A DNA stretch of 64,000 nt from Panicum virgatum (Eukaryota; Streptophyta; Magnoliopsida; Poales; Poaceae). The notes below the pieces were generated by a model. That model was not told where the DNA came from. It worked only from the letters and a program-made list of their open reading frames with translations, and ran no database searches. Positions within the stretch are counted from its first letter, which is position 1. Each line of letters starts with the position of its first letter. Shown here one piece after another: positions 1 through 11,555 of this stretch. Made by a program: the position numbers and the translations under genes. The stretch covers positions 44,559,674 through 44,623,673 of the forward strand of contig NC_053142.1 in the NCBI RefSeq assembly GCF_016808335.1. The letters are read 5' to 3'.

Positions 1-337
1 GTGTAGGCGGCCCCGCGACTCGGCCGGCCCCGTACCGTAGTTGCTTACGCCTTGCATCCGTTTTTTCCAAGTATACGAGAAGCTTAGGGTCGAGACGGAA
101 ATATTTCGAAAAAACGTTGGCGATTTTTTGGGGATGTTCGGGGGGTTCCCCCCGTAGTAGCCCCCGAGGGAGGCATGGCTTTGCCGAGGGTAAAGCCAGG
201 CGTACCTTAGCGTTCGTGCGCATCCGAGCCTTCGAGGGTCCGGAAGGTTCCCAAAAATAAACAAGTAATGTGTACTTCTTTATTATTTCGGGAAATTGAA
301 AATGCGAGTACAAACAATGTACAAATAGCTCGAAATT
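1..337 (-). other. 3' untranslated DNA of the Retand-type element
   Basis: This stretch follows the integrase stop on the minus strand and has no open frame with a recognisable domain. It contains GC-rich runs and a short TTTGCCGAGGGTAAAGCC-type segment at about 170-210. The polypurine tract and 3' LTR should lie to the left of base 1. Confidence 0.6.
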
Positions 338-961
338 CTAAGGATAGAAGCGACGTAGCTGTTGTATGTTCCAAGTGTTGGTGAGGACTTCGCCTTTGTC
401 ATTTGCCAGCTTGTACGTACCGGGTTTGAGCACCTCGGCGATTATGTACGGTCCTTCCCATGGCAGTGAGAGCTTGTGGCGGCCCCTGCTGTCCTGTCGA
501 AGCCTTAGCACCAAGTCCCCTTCGTTGAGGTCTCGGCGCTGGACCCTCTGCGCTTGATACCTTCGTAGGGACTGCTGGTAGCGCGCGGAGTGTAGGAGTG
601 CCACGTCTCGAGCCTCGTCCACTTGATCCAGGGAGTTTTCACGAGCTCGCTGGTTTTGTTGCTCTTGGTATGCCTTGAGCCTTGGCGACCCATACTCCAG
701 GTCAGTGGGGAGTATGGCCTTGGCGCCATAGACGAGGAGGAACGGGGTAAAGCCCGTGGCTCTGCTTGGGGTCGTCCTCAAGCTCCAGATGACCGAGGGT
801 AGCTCCGTGAGCCACCTCTGGCCAAATTTGTTCAGCTTGTTGAAGATTCTCGACTTCAGTCCTTGGAGGATCATGCCATTGGCACGCTCCACTTGCCCGT
901 TCGTCTGTGGGTGTGCCACAGCCGACCAGTCCACACGTATGTGGAAACTATTGCAGAACGC
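338..961 (-). pseudogene. Integrase catalytic C-terminal part, Retand-type element
   Basis: The open segment of about 200 codons begins just after an in-frame TAG at 962-964 and contains HPQTNGQVERANG, the region with the third catalytic acidic residue (Glu) of retroviral-type integrases. It is followed by the basic C-terminal domain with a GDLVLR strand and a WEGPY turn. It continues the integrase started in the upstream segment, the two being separated only by the stop codon. In the intact family this enzyme inserts the cDNA into chromosomes. Here it is a broken fragment. Confidence 0.85.
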
Positions 962-2563
962 CTAGAACTTCTTGCCTGTGAACTGGGTGCCGTTGTCGGT
1001 AATGATCGAGTTCGGGACCCCGAACCTGAAGACGATATCGGTGAAGAATAGAACTGCTTGCTCGGATTTGATCTTGCCGATGGGTCGAGCCTCGATCCAC
1101 TTGAAGAATTTGTCGACTGCCACCAGCAAGTGGGTGAAGCCCCCGGGCGCCTTCTGCAGCGGACTGACGAGGTCCAGTCCCCACACGGCAAATGACCACG
1201 TGATGGGGATAGTCTGCAGAGCATGGGCCGGGAGGTGTATTTTTCGAGCGTAAAACTGGCAACCCTCGCAGGTCCGCACGACATCAGTGGCATCGGCGAC
1301 CGCGGTGGGCTGATAGAAACCTTGCCGGAACGCGTTATCCACGAGGGTGCGCGGCGCAGCGTGATGGCCGCAGATGCCGGCGTGGATGTCGCGGATCAGC
1401 TCCTTGCCCTCGGGGACGGGGATGCATCGCTGCATGACGCTCGAGGGACTGCGCTTGTATAGCACATTGTCGATTAGAACGAAGGACTTGGCCCGCCTAG
1501 CGAGGCACCGCGGCTGGGCGCGGTTCGAAGGTAGGAGCCCTCGAATCATCCAGTCAAGGTACTGGACGCGCCAATCTTGCGAAGTGGGGGCCTCGTCAAC
1601 TTCCATTGCCTCGGCCTCGTCCGTAGAGGTGGTCTCGAAGTCAATGTTCATGGGCTCGACCTCGTCCGCCGAGGGGTTCCCGCCGGGGGACCCAGTGGAC
1701 GAGGGGCCCGGCTCCGCCGGATCCTTGAATTCGGCGGAGGGCTTGGTGATGTCGCGAGCGAAGATGTTCGGGGGGACGGTGGTCCGCCCCGACGTGATCT
1801 TGTCTAATTCGTCGGCATCCTCGTTGTACTTGCACGAGACATGATTAAGCTCTAGGCCGTCGAACTTGTCTTCAAGGCGGCGCACTGCATTGCAGTACGC
1901 CTCCATCTTCGGGTTGTGACAGCTAGACTCCTTCATTACTTGATCGACGACGAGATGAGAGTCACCGCGCACATCGAGGTGCTTGACAATGAGCTCGATG
2001 GCGAAGCGGAGGCCACTGAGGAGGGCCTCGTACTCCGCCATGTTGTTAGACGCGGGGAAATGCAAGCGTATCACGTACCGCATCTGTTCTCCGAGGGGTG
2101 AGATGAAGAAGAGGCCGGCACCGGCGCCGGTTTTCATCACCGACTTGTCGAAGTACATAGTCCAGCATTCGCCCTGGATTTGTGATGGGGGCAGCTGAAT
2201 GTCCGTCCATTCAGCCACGAAGTCGGCCAAGATTTGGGACTTGATCGCTTTGCGGGGAGCGTAGGTAAGAGTTTCTCCCATCAGCTCCAAGGACCATTTG
2301 GCAATCCTACCCTCGGCTTCCCGGTTGCGGACTATCTCTCCCAAAGGGAAAGACGAGACCATGGTGACGGGATGGGCCTCGAAGTAGTGGTGCAGCTTGC
2401 GCCGAGCCAAAACCACTGCGTAGAGTAGCTTCTGAATCTGCAGATAGCGTGTCTTAGTTTCAGACAACACCTCGCTGATGTAGTACACCGGCCGTTGGAC
2501 GGGCAGAGCATGGCCCTCCTCTTGTCTTTCGACCACGATCACCGCGCTGACCACTTGGGTCAT
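962..2563 (-). pseudogene. RNase H and integrase N-terminal part, Retand-type element
   Basis: This 533-codon segment holds the end of the RT connection region, an RNase H-like domain (MAEYEALLSGL and GDSHLVVDQV match the E and D positions) and the start of the integrase. The integrase zinc finger is visible as a histidine pair near GHHAAPRT and the CEGC pair. The first two catalytic aspartates lie in WGLDLV and ITDNGTQF. An acidic linker rich in Glu, Asp, Ser and Thr sits between RNase H and integrase. The frame ends at the TAG at 962-964, inside the integrase core. The ATG at 2563 is internal, because homology continues upstream of it. Confidence 0.85.
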
Positions 2564-3556
2564 CGCAGCTACGTACAGATAGAGGGGCTCGCCGTCCGTG
2601 GGTGGTGTGAGAATGGGGGCGCGAGTGAGCGACGCCTTCAGCCTTTCGAGGGCTTCTTGGGCTTCGGGGGTCCACGTGAAGCGCTAGGTTTTCCTCAAGA
2701 GTCGATATAGGGGTAAGCCTTTCTCGCCGAGACGCGAGATGAACCGGCTGAGGGACGCTAGGCATCCCATCCGAGTGATGGCCGAGACTTTTTCAGGGTT
2801 GGGCTCGATGCCCCGTTGGGAGACAATGAAACCCAAGAGCATGCCTCGAGGCACCCCGAACACGAACTTCTCGGGGTTGAGTTTTACCCCTTTGGCCCGT
2901 ACGCAATCGAATGCGATCCGGAGATCGGTAACCAGGTCGTTCGCCTTCCTGGATTTTACAACGATATCGTCGACTTATGCCTCTACGCTGTGCCCGAGAT
3001 GGTCTCCGAAAACGTGGAGCATACACCGCTGGTATGTGGCTCCAGCATTTCTGAGGCCAAAGGGCATCGTAGCATAGCAGTACATGCCGAAAGGTGTGAT
3101 AAAAGAAGTCGCAAGCTGGTCGGACTCTTTCATCTTGATTTGGTGGTAATCGGAGTAAGCATCAAGAAAGGATAGAAGTTCGCATCCCGCAGTAGAATTT
3201 ACAATCTGATCAATTCGTGGCAAAGGAAAGGGAACCTTCGGACATGTCTTATTTAAACTAATATAATCTATGCACATCCTTAAGTTTCCATTCTTTTTCT
3301 TCACTAATACGGGATTAGCTAGCCATTTGGGATGGAATACCTACTTGATGAATCCGGCCGCCAGAAGTTTCTGCAACTCCTCGCCGATCGCCCGGCGCTT
3401 GAGCTCGTTGAAGCATCGCAGGCGCTGCTTCTCCGGCTTGGAGTTGGGTCGGACATCAAGGGAGTACTCGGCGACCTCCCTCGGTATGCCAGGCATATCC
3501 GAGGGGCTCCACGCGAAGATGTCAGCGTTGGCGCGGAGAAAATCGACGAGCACCAC
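2564..3556 (-). pseudogene. Reverse transcriptase with several stops, one in the active site
   Basis: Homology runs through three in-frame pieces: DIFAWSPSDMPGI (3341-3556), then MCIDYISLNKTCPKVPFPLPRID and GMYCYATMPFGLRNAGATYQ (2975-3304), then the thumb and connection region. In-frame stops occur at 3341-3343, 2975-2977 and 2684-2686. The stop at 2975-2977 replaces the first residue of the catalytic box: VDDIVVK follows it directly, and the family normally has Tyr there. The enzyme would copy element RNA into cDNA. This copy cannot. Confidence 0.88.
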
Positions 3557-3559
3557 TTC

Positions 3560-4423
3560 CTATTTGACGTCGAGGGTGGCGCTGATCTGCAACGCCTTGT
3601 CGTCGGGGTGGCTCGCGTCAAGGGGCACCTTCTTGATACCCTCGGCGGGTTCGAAGCTCCCGGCGTGTCGGTGCGTGGAGTCCAAGGCCTCGCTTGCTAT
3701 TTTGTCGAGGGTGGCTGCGAGGGCCTCGTCCTCCGCTTGAGCCTCCGCGCGCTCAACGCACTCAACGTCGCCCTCGTAGGCGTGCTCGAACGAAGAGCCG
3801 ATGGTGATGACGCCCTTTGGACCCGGCATCTTCAGCTTGAGATAGGTGTAGTTGGGGATGGCCATGAACTTGGCGTAGCAAGGACGTCCAAGGATGGCAT
3901 GATAGGATCCTCGAAACCCCACCACCTCAAAAGTGAGTACCTCCTTGCGGAAGTTGGCTGCCGTACCGAAGCATACAGGCAGATCGATCTGGCCGAGGGG
4001 TTGGACACGCTTCCCCGGTGCAACGCCATGGAATGGCCACTTGCTGGGGTGAAGCTTGTCCAGTCCGATCCCCATGAGCTCCATGGTGTGGGCGTACATG
4101 ATGTTGAGGCTGCTGCCTCCGTCCATGAGCACCTTGGAGAAGCGGGTGTTGCCGATGATAGGATCGACAACGAGAGGATACCGTCCCGAATGCGGGACGT
4201 AGTCGGGGTGGTCCTCGCGGCCAAAGGAGATGGTATCCTTCGACCAATCGAGGTAGGATGGCATGGCCCTGGTGACGGAGAAGACCTCCCGGCGCTCACG
4301 CTTGCGTTGCCGAGAAGTCATGTTCGTCGTTGCTCCTCCAAAGATGAAGAAGGCATTCTCCACTGGGGGGGAACTCGTCATCTCCACCTTTGTCGCCAGC
4401 ATCCTTCTTCTTGTCTTTGTCAC
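3560..4423 (-). pseudogene. Retrotransposon aspartic protease region, Retand-type
   Basis: The 287-codon frame contains LMDGGSSLNIMY, the aspartic protease active-site loop typical of Tat/Retand elements, and AILGRPCYAKFMAIPNYTYL, the second conserved protease block. It runs into the RT segment through an in-frame TAG at 3560-3562. At its upstream end it is shifted against gag by one base in a run of seven G at about 4365-4371 (plus strand). One base fewer would make the frames continuous. The ATG at 4423 is therefore not the true start. Confidence 0.82.
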
Positions 4424-6510
4424 GACGCGCGACGTGATTGTAGTGTTTCTTGATCATTTCGCACTGCTCGAGAGTATGATTGACCGGGCCCTTGTGGTAA
4501 GGGCACGGCTTCTTAAGCATGTCGTCGAACTGGCCACCACCGCCTTGAGGGGGGCCTCGAGGTCCTTGGCGGTCCGGGGCGGCAGCGAAGGCCTCCTCGG
4601 AGTCCTCTGCCTACCCCGACCCGCGCTGGTTCGGTGGGACCGGCTTCTTTCCCTTCCTCCCCCGCTTCTGTTTCTTGGCGGGGGCGTTGGGCTTGACGTT
4701 GCTGCCCTCCGCGGGCGCATCGTCTTTGCGCTTGCTCGACTTGTCGTCGAAGATGGCACCAACAGCTTCCTCGCCGGCGGCGTAGTTGGTTGCGGCGTCG
4801 AACAACTCATTAGTGTTGACGGGTCGACTTCTCGCAAGCTCGTGCACCAGGTTCCTGCACGTCGTACCCTCGTGGAAAGCGTTGATGACCTCGACGTGGG
4901 TGACGCTAGGGAGCTCGGTGCATTGCTTGGAGAAGCGCCGCACGTAGTCGTGCAGGGACTCGTTGGGCTTCTGACAACACCCTTTGAGGTCCCAAGAGTT
5001 CCCAGGGCGCACGTATGTGCCCTGGAAATTGCCCACGAAGATCTGGACCAAGTCGGCCCAGTTGTGGATCTGATCCGCGGGCAAATGCTCAAGCCACGTT
5101 CGTGTGGCGTCAGCAAGGTGAAGAGGAAGGTTGCGGATGATGACTGCGTCCTCCGTCGCGCCGCCTAGCTGGCACGCTAGGCGGTAGTCGTTGAGCCAGA
5201 CTGCAGGGTCGGTCTCGCCCGAGTGCTTGACGAGGGTGTTGGGTTGTCGAAAGCGCGGGGGAAAAGATGCAGTTCGGATTTCCCGGGTGCCCGGAGGCTC
5301 CGGCGACTCACCCCTATCGTGCTCGGGGTCGAAGTGTCCACCCCGTCGAGGGGTGTACCTCCTGCCGTCGATGATGTAGTGGGCGTCGCCGTCGCCGGCA
5401 TGCCCGCGCGTGTCACGGATTCGCTCCCTTACGGGAACTCTCCCGATGCACTAGTGCACTGAGGGTGCCTTCGTACCGGGCGCTACGGCTGCCTTGCCCT
5501 TCCCTGCTGGTGGTGTGTGCACAGAAACCTCGCGGTCCTGGTGCGCAGTCCCACCAGGCTGCTCCGGGGCTTTCGAGCGCATACGAGACGCAGAACTCTC
5601 GGCCTGCTGCACGGCAGCTTGCTCGATGAGCTCCTGTGCCTCACGGCGCAGGTTGTGGCCCGAAGGTGTCGATGGCTCGGGCATAGCTTGGAGTAGATAG
5701 GCTGCAGCGACGAGTTTTTCGTCGGCCGTCTTCAGTTCCGGAGGTTTGTCGACGTTGTCGTCGGCCAGGATGCACTCCCGGGCAACACGTCTCGCCGCCT
5801 AGGCATGTGCACCACGCGCAGTACGCTGCTGCTCGAGTGCGGTGTGCAGCTCCTCGGTCTGCCGACGCTGCTCGTCGAGCTTGGCTTGAAGCTCCTTGAG
5901 CTGTGCCAGCTGTGTTTGCCGCGCCGCCGAGCTTGACGAAGAAGAGGGGGCTGCAGGCGGCACCTCCGGTTGGATCACCTGCGCGTCTGCCCCGCCATTC
6001 CCGTCATCACCCGGAGCGTTGTCGTCTTGCCCGTCCGCGAGCTGGACCATGAAGCACTCCTGGGCAGGATCGTAATCCCCCTCGCTGGAGTCTTCGGAGC
6101 AGGTGAGGCAGTAAGCCGTCGCCAGCTGGAACGAGCGGAGAGCGTCGGGGTCGCGGACCCCGGAGTAGTTCTCGGCCTCCTCGGCCATGAAGTTTTTTCA
6201 TGAAGAAGTTGAAGTCGTCGGCGATTGAGCTCGCCGTCTCGGGGTAGGATTCGTCAGGAGACGACGAGATGAGGCTGCGGATCGACCGGAGATGATGACC
6301 CGGCAGGTCCTCATACTTGGTGAAGTTAGCGCTGGTTGACGACGCGTGGGTGGCAGCGTTGCGCATCCCGAAGGGGAAGGGCGACGGCGAGGTCGAGCCC
6401 CCCCTGGGAGACACTGGTGCTGCAGTAGGTGACGGTGCCGGCGCAGATGACGCCGAGGCACGTGATGACGAAGTGGTGGCCCCGTCGGCCATGATGCTGA
6501 GTTGCGACAT
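4296..6510 (-). pseudogene. Gag region, frameshifted, Retand-type element
   Basis: Gag homology is spread over several frames. The N-terminus, with MADGATTSSS and YEDLPGHHLRSI, lies at about 6190-6510. A one-base gain in an A-run (T-run on plus, about 6191-6196) shifts it against the following SGVRDPDALRSFQLATAYCL segment. The capsid core SGETDPAVWLNDYRLACQLG lies near 5150-5245, followed by WADLVQIFVGNFQGTYVRPG, and the nucleocapsid part CPYHKGPVNHTLEQC at about 4450-4510. In-frame stops lie near 5799 and 5451. This is a structural protein of the retroelement particle, no longer made as one chain. Confidence 0.82.
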
Positions 6511-6817
6511 GCCAGCCTCTACCCACGTGGGGGAGCTGTCGCGTGCTGCATGACGCGCACTCCGCGCGTGCTTGTCGCGAACGCTGACCCGAGCGCCTGT
6601 TGCGCCGGGCTGGTGAAGTCGGGGTGACGGGGTTGCGTCCGGGCGAGAGGAGTTGCATGAGGTAACCGTTGCCGATTGCTCTAAACTCGAGACTCCCGAA
6701 CCGGATCATGTGTCCCGCTGGGAGCGGATCCGAAACACCCATAGGGTATGGGTTGGATCTGCCCGCCATCCCTGGAAATCAAATGGGAACAAGAGAGAAA
6801 AATGTCACGCAGCGGAC

Positions 6818-6835
6818 CCCTACCTGGCGCGCCAA
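6818..6835 (-). promoter_or_regulatory. Probable primer-binding site of the Retand-type element
   Basis: On the minus strand the bases directly inside the 5' LTR read TTGGCGCGCCAGGTAGGG, starting with the TGG expected for a complement of a tRNA 3' end. It is not the iMet-type site used by the other two LTR elements in this window. I did not identify the tRNA. Confidence 0.45.
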
Positions 6836-7195
6836 CTGTCGGTGTCCCGACCCGGGGCCCCGGATCCCAACTAGTAAATGCCGCGTGTTTCCTCGTCCCA
6901 GATGATGATGCAAGAGACAACACAGTAACGCACGGTTTATCCTGGTTCCGGCCGCGGGGCCGTACGTCCAGCAAAGGGGATGTGCGAGGGCACTGTATTA
7001 TCTTGCACCCGATGTGCTTGTAGCAGGGGGTACAAGCGAGGCGAGAGAGGGAGGGAAGCTCCCAGGTCTCTGCTAGAAGAGGAGTCGGGTATGGCGATGA
7101 TCGTGAACGTAGGTGACCGCAGTAGCTGAGGCCAAGAAGCGTCTGAGCGTCCTCAGAGAGAGAGAGCCAGAGAGTCTAAAGGAAGCCCGCCTCCT

Positions 7196-7204
7196 CCTTT
7201 TATA
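7196..7204 (-). promoter_or_regulatory. TATA box of the Retand-type LTR
   Basis: The minus strand reads TATAAAAGG inside the LTR, about 360 bases before the LTR end that faces gag. That is where a retroelement promoter is expected. Confidence 0.6.
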
Positions 7205-7970
7205 GTCACAAGGAGGGGCGGTGCACATGAGTGGGGGCGTGGAAGTCGTCGTTTTCCCCCGAATCGCAGGGTACAGAGGCTGAATACTATAGGAAGTACA
7301 CTGTGGGGCATGGCGTCAGGCGTGGCAGTCGTCCTGGATATCGTCCTCGGTCTTGCGAAGATCGCGCCGGCGTCCCGCCAGCCCCTGCCGGCTGCGTGGT
7401 CGTCACTGTAGGGTGTACGGGCCTCCAGATGTGGCATTCCCTGGGCCCCGCAGGTTAGGGTCCTGCTTGCCCCAGCGGTGGCGAGGCACGCGGCGGCCCC
7501 TGACCCCTCTGGACAAAGTACCGGTGTGCGCACTAAGGAGGACCGGGGGCTGCGTGGAGGTCCCGGACTCCTCGAGGGGGGAGGTCCGGGACTTCAGCTG
7601 CGTGTGCTGAGCATCCCTCGAGGAGGGGTACGTGGCATCGCCGGGTCCTTTCCCAAGCAGGAGGCGGGTCCGGGGCCATGCGTATGATGAGGTGGAGTCC
7701 GGTCAACCGGAGTTGGTAGAATAGTAACGGGGACTGTGCTGAGCGCGTCTTGTCCCGCGTCGCAGGTTCCACAGTGCCGCCACAGCGTCGGAGATGGCGG
7801 AGCAGTGTCCGAAGTCGGCGGATGGGACTCCGGTCGCAGCCATCATGAGGAATGGCGGTCTGACACCGTCTGTCCTGGGCGCCGTGAAGGAGTTGTCGGC
7901 TTTTAATTCCCCTGTATGGCAAGCGGTTGAGCGGCGGGGCCGGTTGTCCTTTATGCCGAGGGGTGACCTC

Positions 7971-8140
7971 GAGCGAGGCGGAGGTGGGTCGCATGCTCGA
8001 GGGTAGGTACGCTACCCTCGAGCGAAGCGGAGATGCATTGCTTGCTCGAGGGTAGTTTCGCTACCCTTGAGCGAGGCGGAGATGTGGGGTGCAGTCAAGG
8101 GGTCTCGACGGGAGCCCTCGAACGAGGTGGAGATCGTCCC
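7971..8140. repeat. Degenerate tandem repeat with hairpins in the U3 part of the Retand LTR
   Basis: About four copies of a unit with CTCGAGCGAGGCGGAGATG occur here. Two copies include an inverted pair, CTCGAGGGTAG followed a few bases later by CTACCCTCGAG or CTACCCTTGAG, starting at about 7996 and 8045. They lie upstream of the LTR TATA box. Confidence 0.65.
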
Positions 8141-8284
8141 GTGGGCCCAAGAGGGGTGCGAATGGGCCGTAAGCTGGGCTTCTTTGAGTCCTTTGCTTTC
8201 TTCCAGGTTGGAAGGAGGCCGCGGGCCTTCGTGGGCTCGGTTGCCTTGACGTGTGTTTTGCGTTGTAAAGCGATCTTAGTACCC

Positions 8285-8305
8285 CGATTAGGGTGTCCCT
8301 AATCG
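8285..8305. repeat. Short hairpin at the outer LTR end
   Basis: CGATTAGGG and CCCTAATCG form a perfect 9-bp stem with a TGT loop about 12 bases from the LTR terminus. Confidence 0.6.
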
Positions 8306-8317
8306 TGGTACCCGATA

Positions 8318-9760
8318 CTATCTATCTATCTATCTCCGGCCAGGCCGCAGACCGGCCAGGTCAGGCCTGGTTGGTGTACTGGATCATGGTTCCAACAACT
8401 AACATCACCCATGATGATGAGGGGATATTTGGGACCGGCCGGACCTCTCATCCAGCCCACTATGCAAGCGGTGGTCCAGCCGCCGGCGTGCAGCCGCTCC
8501 GGCAGGCCGGCCGGCGCGCGCGCGGCCTTCTCGGCACACCGTGCCCCGCGTAGCCTCTACCCTATAGCTACTCCATCTTAGCTTGCTGCTCTATATATAG
8601 TCTCACCTTTAACTTTTCGAGAGATGCATATGCGTATGTAACTTTCTTGTCTGATCGTCCAAAAACTGGTGCCTACCATTATTGCACGCGACTATATATA
8701 CCTCCAATATACTGAGTGCGTTCCTGTATGCCCAACAGACTTTTTGGTTGCTGGATGTGCAGGAGTGTATATATCAGGGGTATCTCGGCTAGACTCAGAA
8801 TGAACCATTAAACTAGAGATATATAGTATTATTATTTGTCCAATCAGAGACGTTGCAATATGTTAATTGTCGTTAATGGTGGCCTCAAGGGTAGTAAGGC
8901 TGTCCGCACTCGTCATACTCTAAGTTCATTCTCCAAAAAAATATTCTGTTTTGGTCATCGATATTCTCTCATTTATATTCGGTCGGTGCTCCAAGTCTCG
9001 TACCCTATAATCGTACTACCATGCCTCATATGTACTATGCAGTACTACCTTAGCTTATAGCATAGTGCATGGTATATGTGGTTTGTGTTTAGTAAGAGTA
9101 ATGCCTGTTGGACCAGAAACTCAAAAGTTGTAGATATCAAGCAATAATGGACAAGAGGTTAAATGACACTATTGCCGGCCGGGCTCATCATCATCCATCA
9201 AATTAAAAGGGGTACTACAGGACCACTAAATATCCATCGTCATCCTTAAGGACTTGCAATTGTACTGGTACTAGTCGTACATCTGTAAGCGTTGGAAAGA
9301 ACACTCTTCCTTCCGTAGTACTCCTATAATAAAGTCACATTTAATCGATCGATACTAGCTAGCTGCATTTCAATGTGAGGCGCGATCTAATCTGATGTGG
9401 TTTGCAAAGATATATGTTTGACATTTACTAATTCATCACAAGGATCGCATTATTGTTAGACCTAGGCGCATATCAAATAATAAATCTTCCCTTATCTTGA
9501 ACCTACACCCTTGTATTAAGAATGGAGTTTTTGGCGCTCACTTATATATATGGCATTGCTTATGGCCTTATATATAATCAATATCTCATATTAATATATA
9601 TGAAAGTATTTTATTTTAAATATAAATCCAATCCTACTGAATTCACATGCCACGATCTACAAATTCTACGGACTACCTTTATTTTGCCAAAATAATAAGG
9701 TTTGAATGAATTATGAATGTTGTGTGCAGTTTACAATGCCATAGCTATATATACAGACGA
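8318..9760. other. Intergenic DNA, no gene seen
   Basis: The stretch starts with CTAT simple repeats and a GC-rich GGCCGG-containing segment up to about 8550. It then becomes AT-rich with several TATATA runs. No frame has domain-like composition, and no tRNA or known microRNA was recognised by eye. Confidence 0.5.
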
Positions 9761-11040
9761 ACACTAACATATAGTAGTACCTATCGGTGTTTTATCGGCA
9801 AGTCTACCTAGGGATACCATGAGATAGTAGATATTGAAAACTGCTAATGCGAATGAGTAAACTACTAAGCTCATCAATATATAAAACCGGCATGGGCATG
9901 CATATCGCCGCTCCGATGCTAGGATTATTGGCCAGCAGCAGCTAGCGGGGGGCGTACTCCTGGTAGCAAACAGTGCAGCCCATGCGGGTGCGACCATGCC
10001 CACCACCTCCACCCGTGCTGCCGGCCGGCCTGCGGATTAATTGGTGCATGTGGGGATGGAAGCATCCAAGCACGTCCCACCAAAGCCGCATTAAGGCCCT
10101 GCTCAGCTCAGGCACTAGCTCAACTCGCATCAGATGACGATCAGAGAGGGTAGAGTAGAGAGAGGGTAAAGCAAAAGCTAGCTAGTGTGCGTATGCATGT
10201 GTAGCGAGAAGAGAGAGAGGAGCAGGAGATGGATAGATAGATGTGGCTTGTTCTGGCACATCTGGCTGGCGGCCTGTGTGTGGCATGCATGGCATGGCAT
10301 CCGAGAGAGGTGGTGGAATCAGAAGAGAGCTACAGGCAGCAGCAGAGGCAGGGTGGAGGAGAAGGACGAGGGAGGCCGGCCGGGGGCCCCAGAAACAACA
10401 AGGCTGGGCACCACTGGGCGGTGCATGCATGCAGATGCAGCTGCAGGCTGCAGCCCGGGCTGGGAAAACCCAAATAATTCCTGCCCATTTCGGACACCCC
10501 AAGCGGGCCCCGGAACTCCCTCTATCCATCCGACCCTGATGAAACCGTTGAGCTCGCCCCCCGTTACGTCGCTTTCACGCTCGCACGCCATGCCATGACG
10601 CCACGCCCTCCGCTCCGCCGTGCCGTGACGGTGGCACGGGCCGGGGGGACCGCGCGCGATCGAGCGATTGGGCCATGCGCCGCGCTGGGCCCCCGCACTC
10701 CGCGGAGGGTGGTCCAGGCGGGCGGATCCACGCCGGCCGAGTGAATTGCCGCGCGACGGTGCGACGCGAGAGATCGACCGGCGGTTCGGTCCATGACGGA
10801 GCGCATCTACGGCGCATCATCGGAGCGACGGAGACGCCCCGCCCAACAGAAGCACTGTTCGGATTTCTCTGCTGACCGCTGCGGCGGAGGGGCGATGCGC
10901 GAAAGGCAGGCAGGCCCCCCGGCCGCGCAGTGTCCGGCGGCCATTGGCGTGCGCGGCGGGAGCGGGAATATCCTGTGGTTAGGACTTAGGACACCCCCGT
11001 ACGGACGCGCGGGGCTCCAATTATTGGCGTAATCAATTCA
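9761..11040. other. Unassigned GC-rich host DNA
   Basis: A fragment resembling the start of a TGTCGGTGTTTTA-type LTR lies near 9783-9820 (compare the solo LTR at 48008). From about 10090 the sequence is GC-rich with GA tracts (10140-10225) and GCATG runs, which looks like a gene-proximal region. The open frames at 10180-10600 overlap on both strands and show no conserved domain, so I do not call a gene. Confidence 0.4.
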
Positions 11041-11555
11041 AACCACGCCTCTCAGGCCCCAACACGTAGCACAAGGAATTCCTGCTCCTTTTTCAATCCC
11101 CCCGCAGGACGCAGGCCGGTGATTAAACTACTCGTGCGGACGAGCCGTTTGATTTGATTACTGGGCCTTTTGGGGGGCGAGAATTGAGAGGAGACAGTGC
11201 AGGGCCTGCTCCGGCTGGATCGAGATCGCGCTGCTCATGTTTTGAGATAAATGTTAGGAGTTGCTCGGGCTACTGATAGTTAAATCATCGCATAAGATCT
11301 AATAACTATTTTTTATTTTGAAATAATTTTTTTTGTTTTTTCGAATAATTTTTTTTATTGCTAGAACAATTAAAAAAATATTTCGAAACAAAATAAATTT
11401 ATTCTAGAATAAATTTTGGGCTAGTTTATATCCAACAACAGATGTAATGGGTGTGCGTGACCCCCAGCAGGTCCCTGTTTTCTACTATATGCCTGCGTGG
11501 GACTGTTGGGGTTTGTGAGACCGTTCTTGTTTCGGGTTGTTTATTTGCGATCGTT
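11041..11555. other. Intergenic DNA with an AT-rich block
   Basis: The region from 11290 to 11420 is almost pure A and T, with repeated TTATTTTG, AATAATTTTTTT and ATTTCGAAACAAAATAAA segments that can pair with each other. Nothing coding is seen. Confidence 0.45.

Larger units (their letters stand above)
1..8317 (-). mobile_element. Ty3/gypsy LTR retrotransposon, Tat/Retand type, incomplete at the window edge
   Basis: The element reads on the minus strand in the order 5' LTR (6837-8317), leader, gag, protease, reverse transcriptase, RNase H, integrase and 3' untranslated DNA down to base 1. The 3' LTR lies outside the window. The protease motif DGGSSLN, the gag motif SGETDPAVWLNDYRLACQLG and the domain order protease-RT-RNase H-integrase match grass Tat/Retand elements such as RIRE2 (family knowledge). 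All coding parts carry stops or frameshifts, so this copy cannot make its own polyprotein. The target-site duplication cannot be checked because the left end is missing. Confidence 0.88.
6837..8317 (-). repeat. 5' LTR of the Retand-type element
   Basis: The repeat starts with TGTCGG next to the probable primer-binding region and ends with CCGATA, a one-base variant of the expected inverted end CCGACA. Its length is about 1.48 kb. Only one LTR is in the window, so the far boundary rests on the inverted ends and on the switch to simple CTAT repeats at 8318. Confidence 0.72.

Noticed and set aside
3332..4453. Plus-strand frame of 373 codons opposite the Retand protease and RT
   Set aside because: It is antisense to clearly homologous minus-strand coding sequence and has no domain of its own.
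10185..10598. Overlapping open frames on both strands that might be a gene
   Set aside because: Composition is dictated by high GC. No domain, signal peptide or plausible exon structure, and both strands are open equally.
8318..11555. Known plant microRNA genes in the gene-poor stretch
   Set aside because: I looked for the mature sequences of common conserved families that I remember and saw none. A folding-based search was not possible here.
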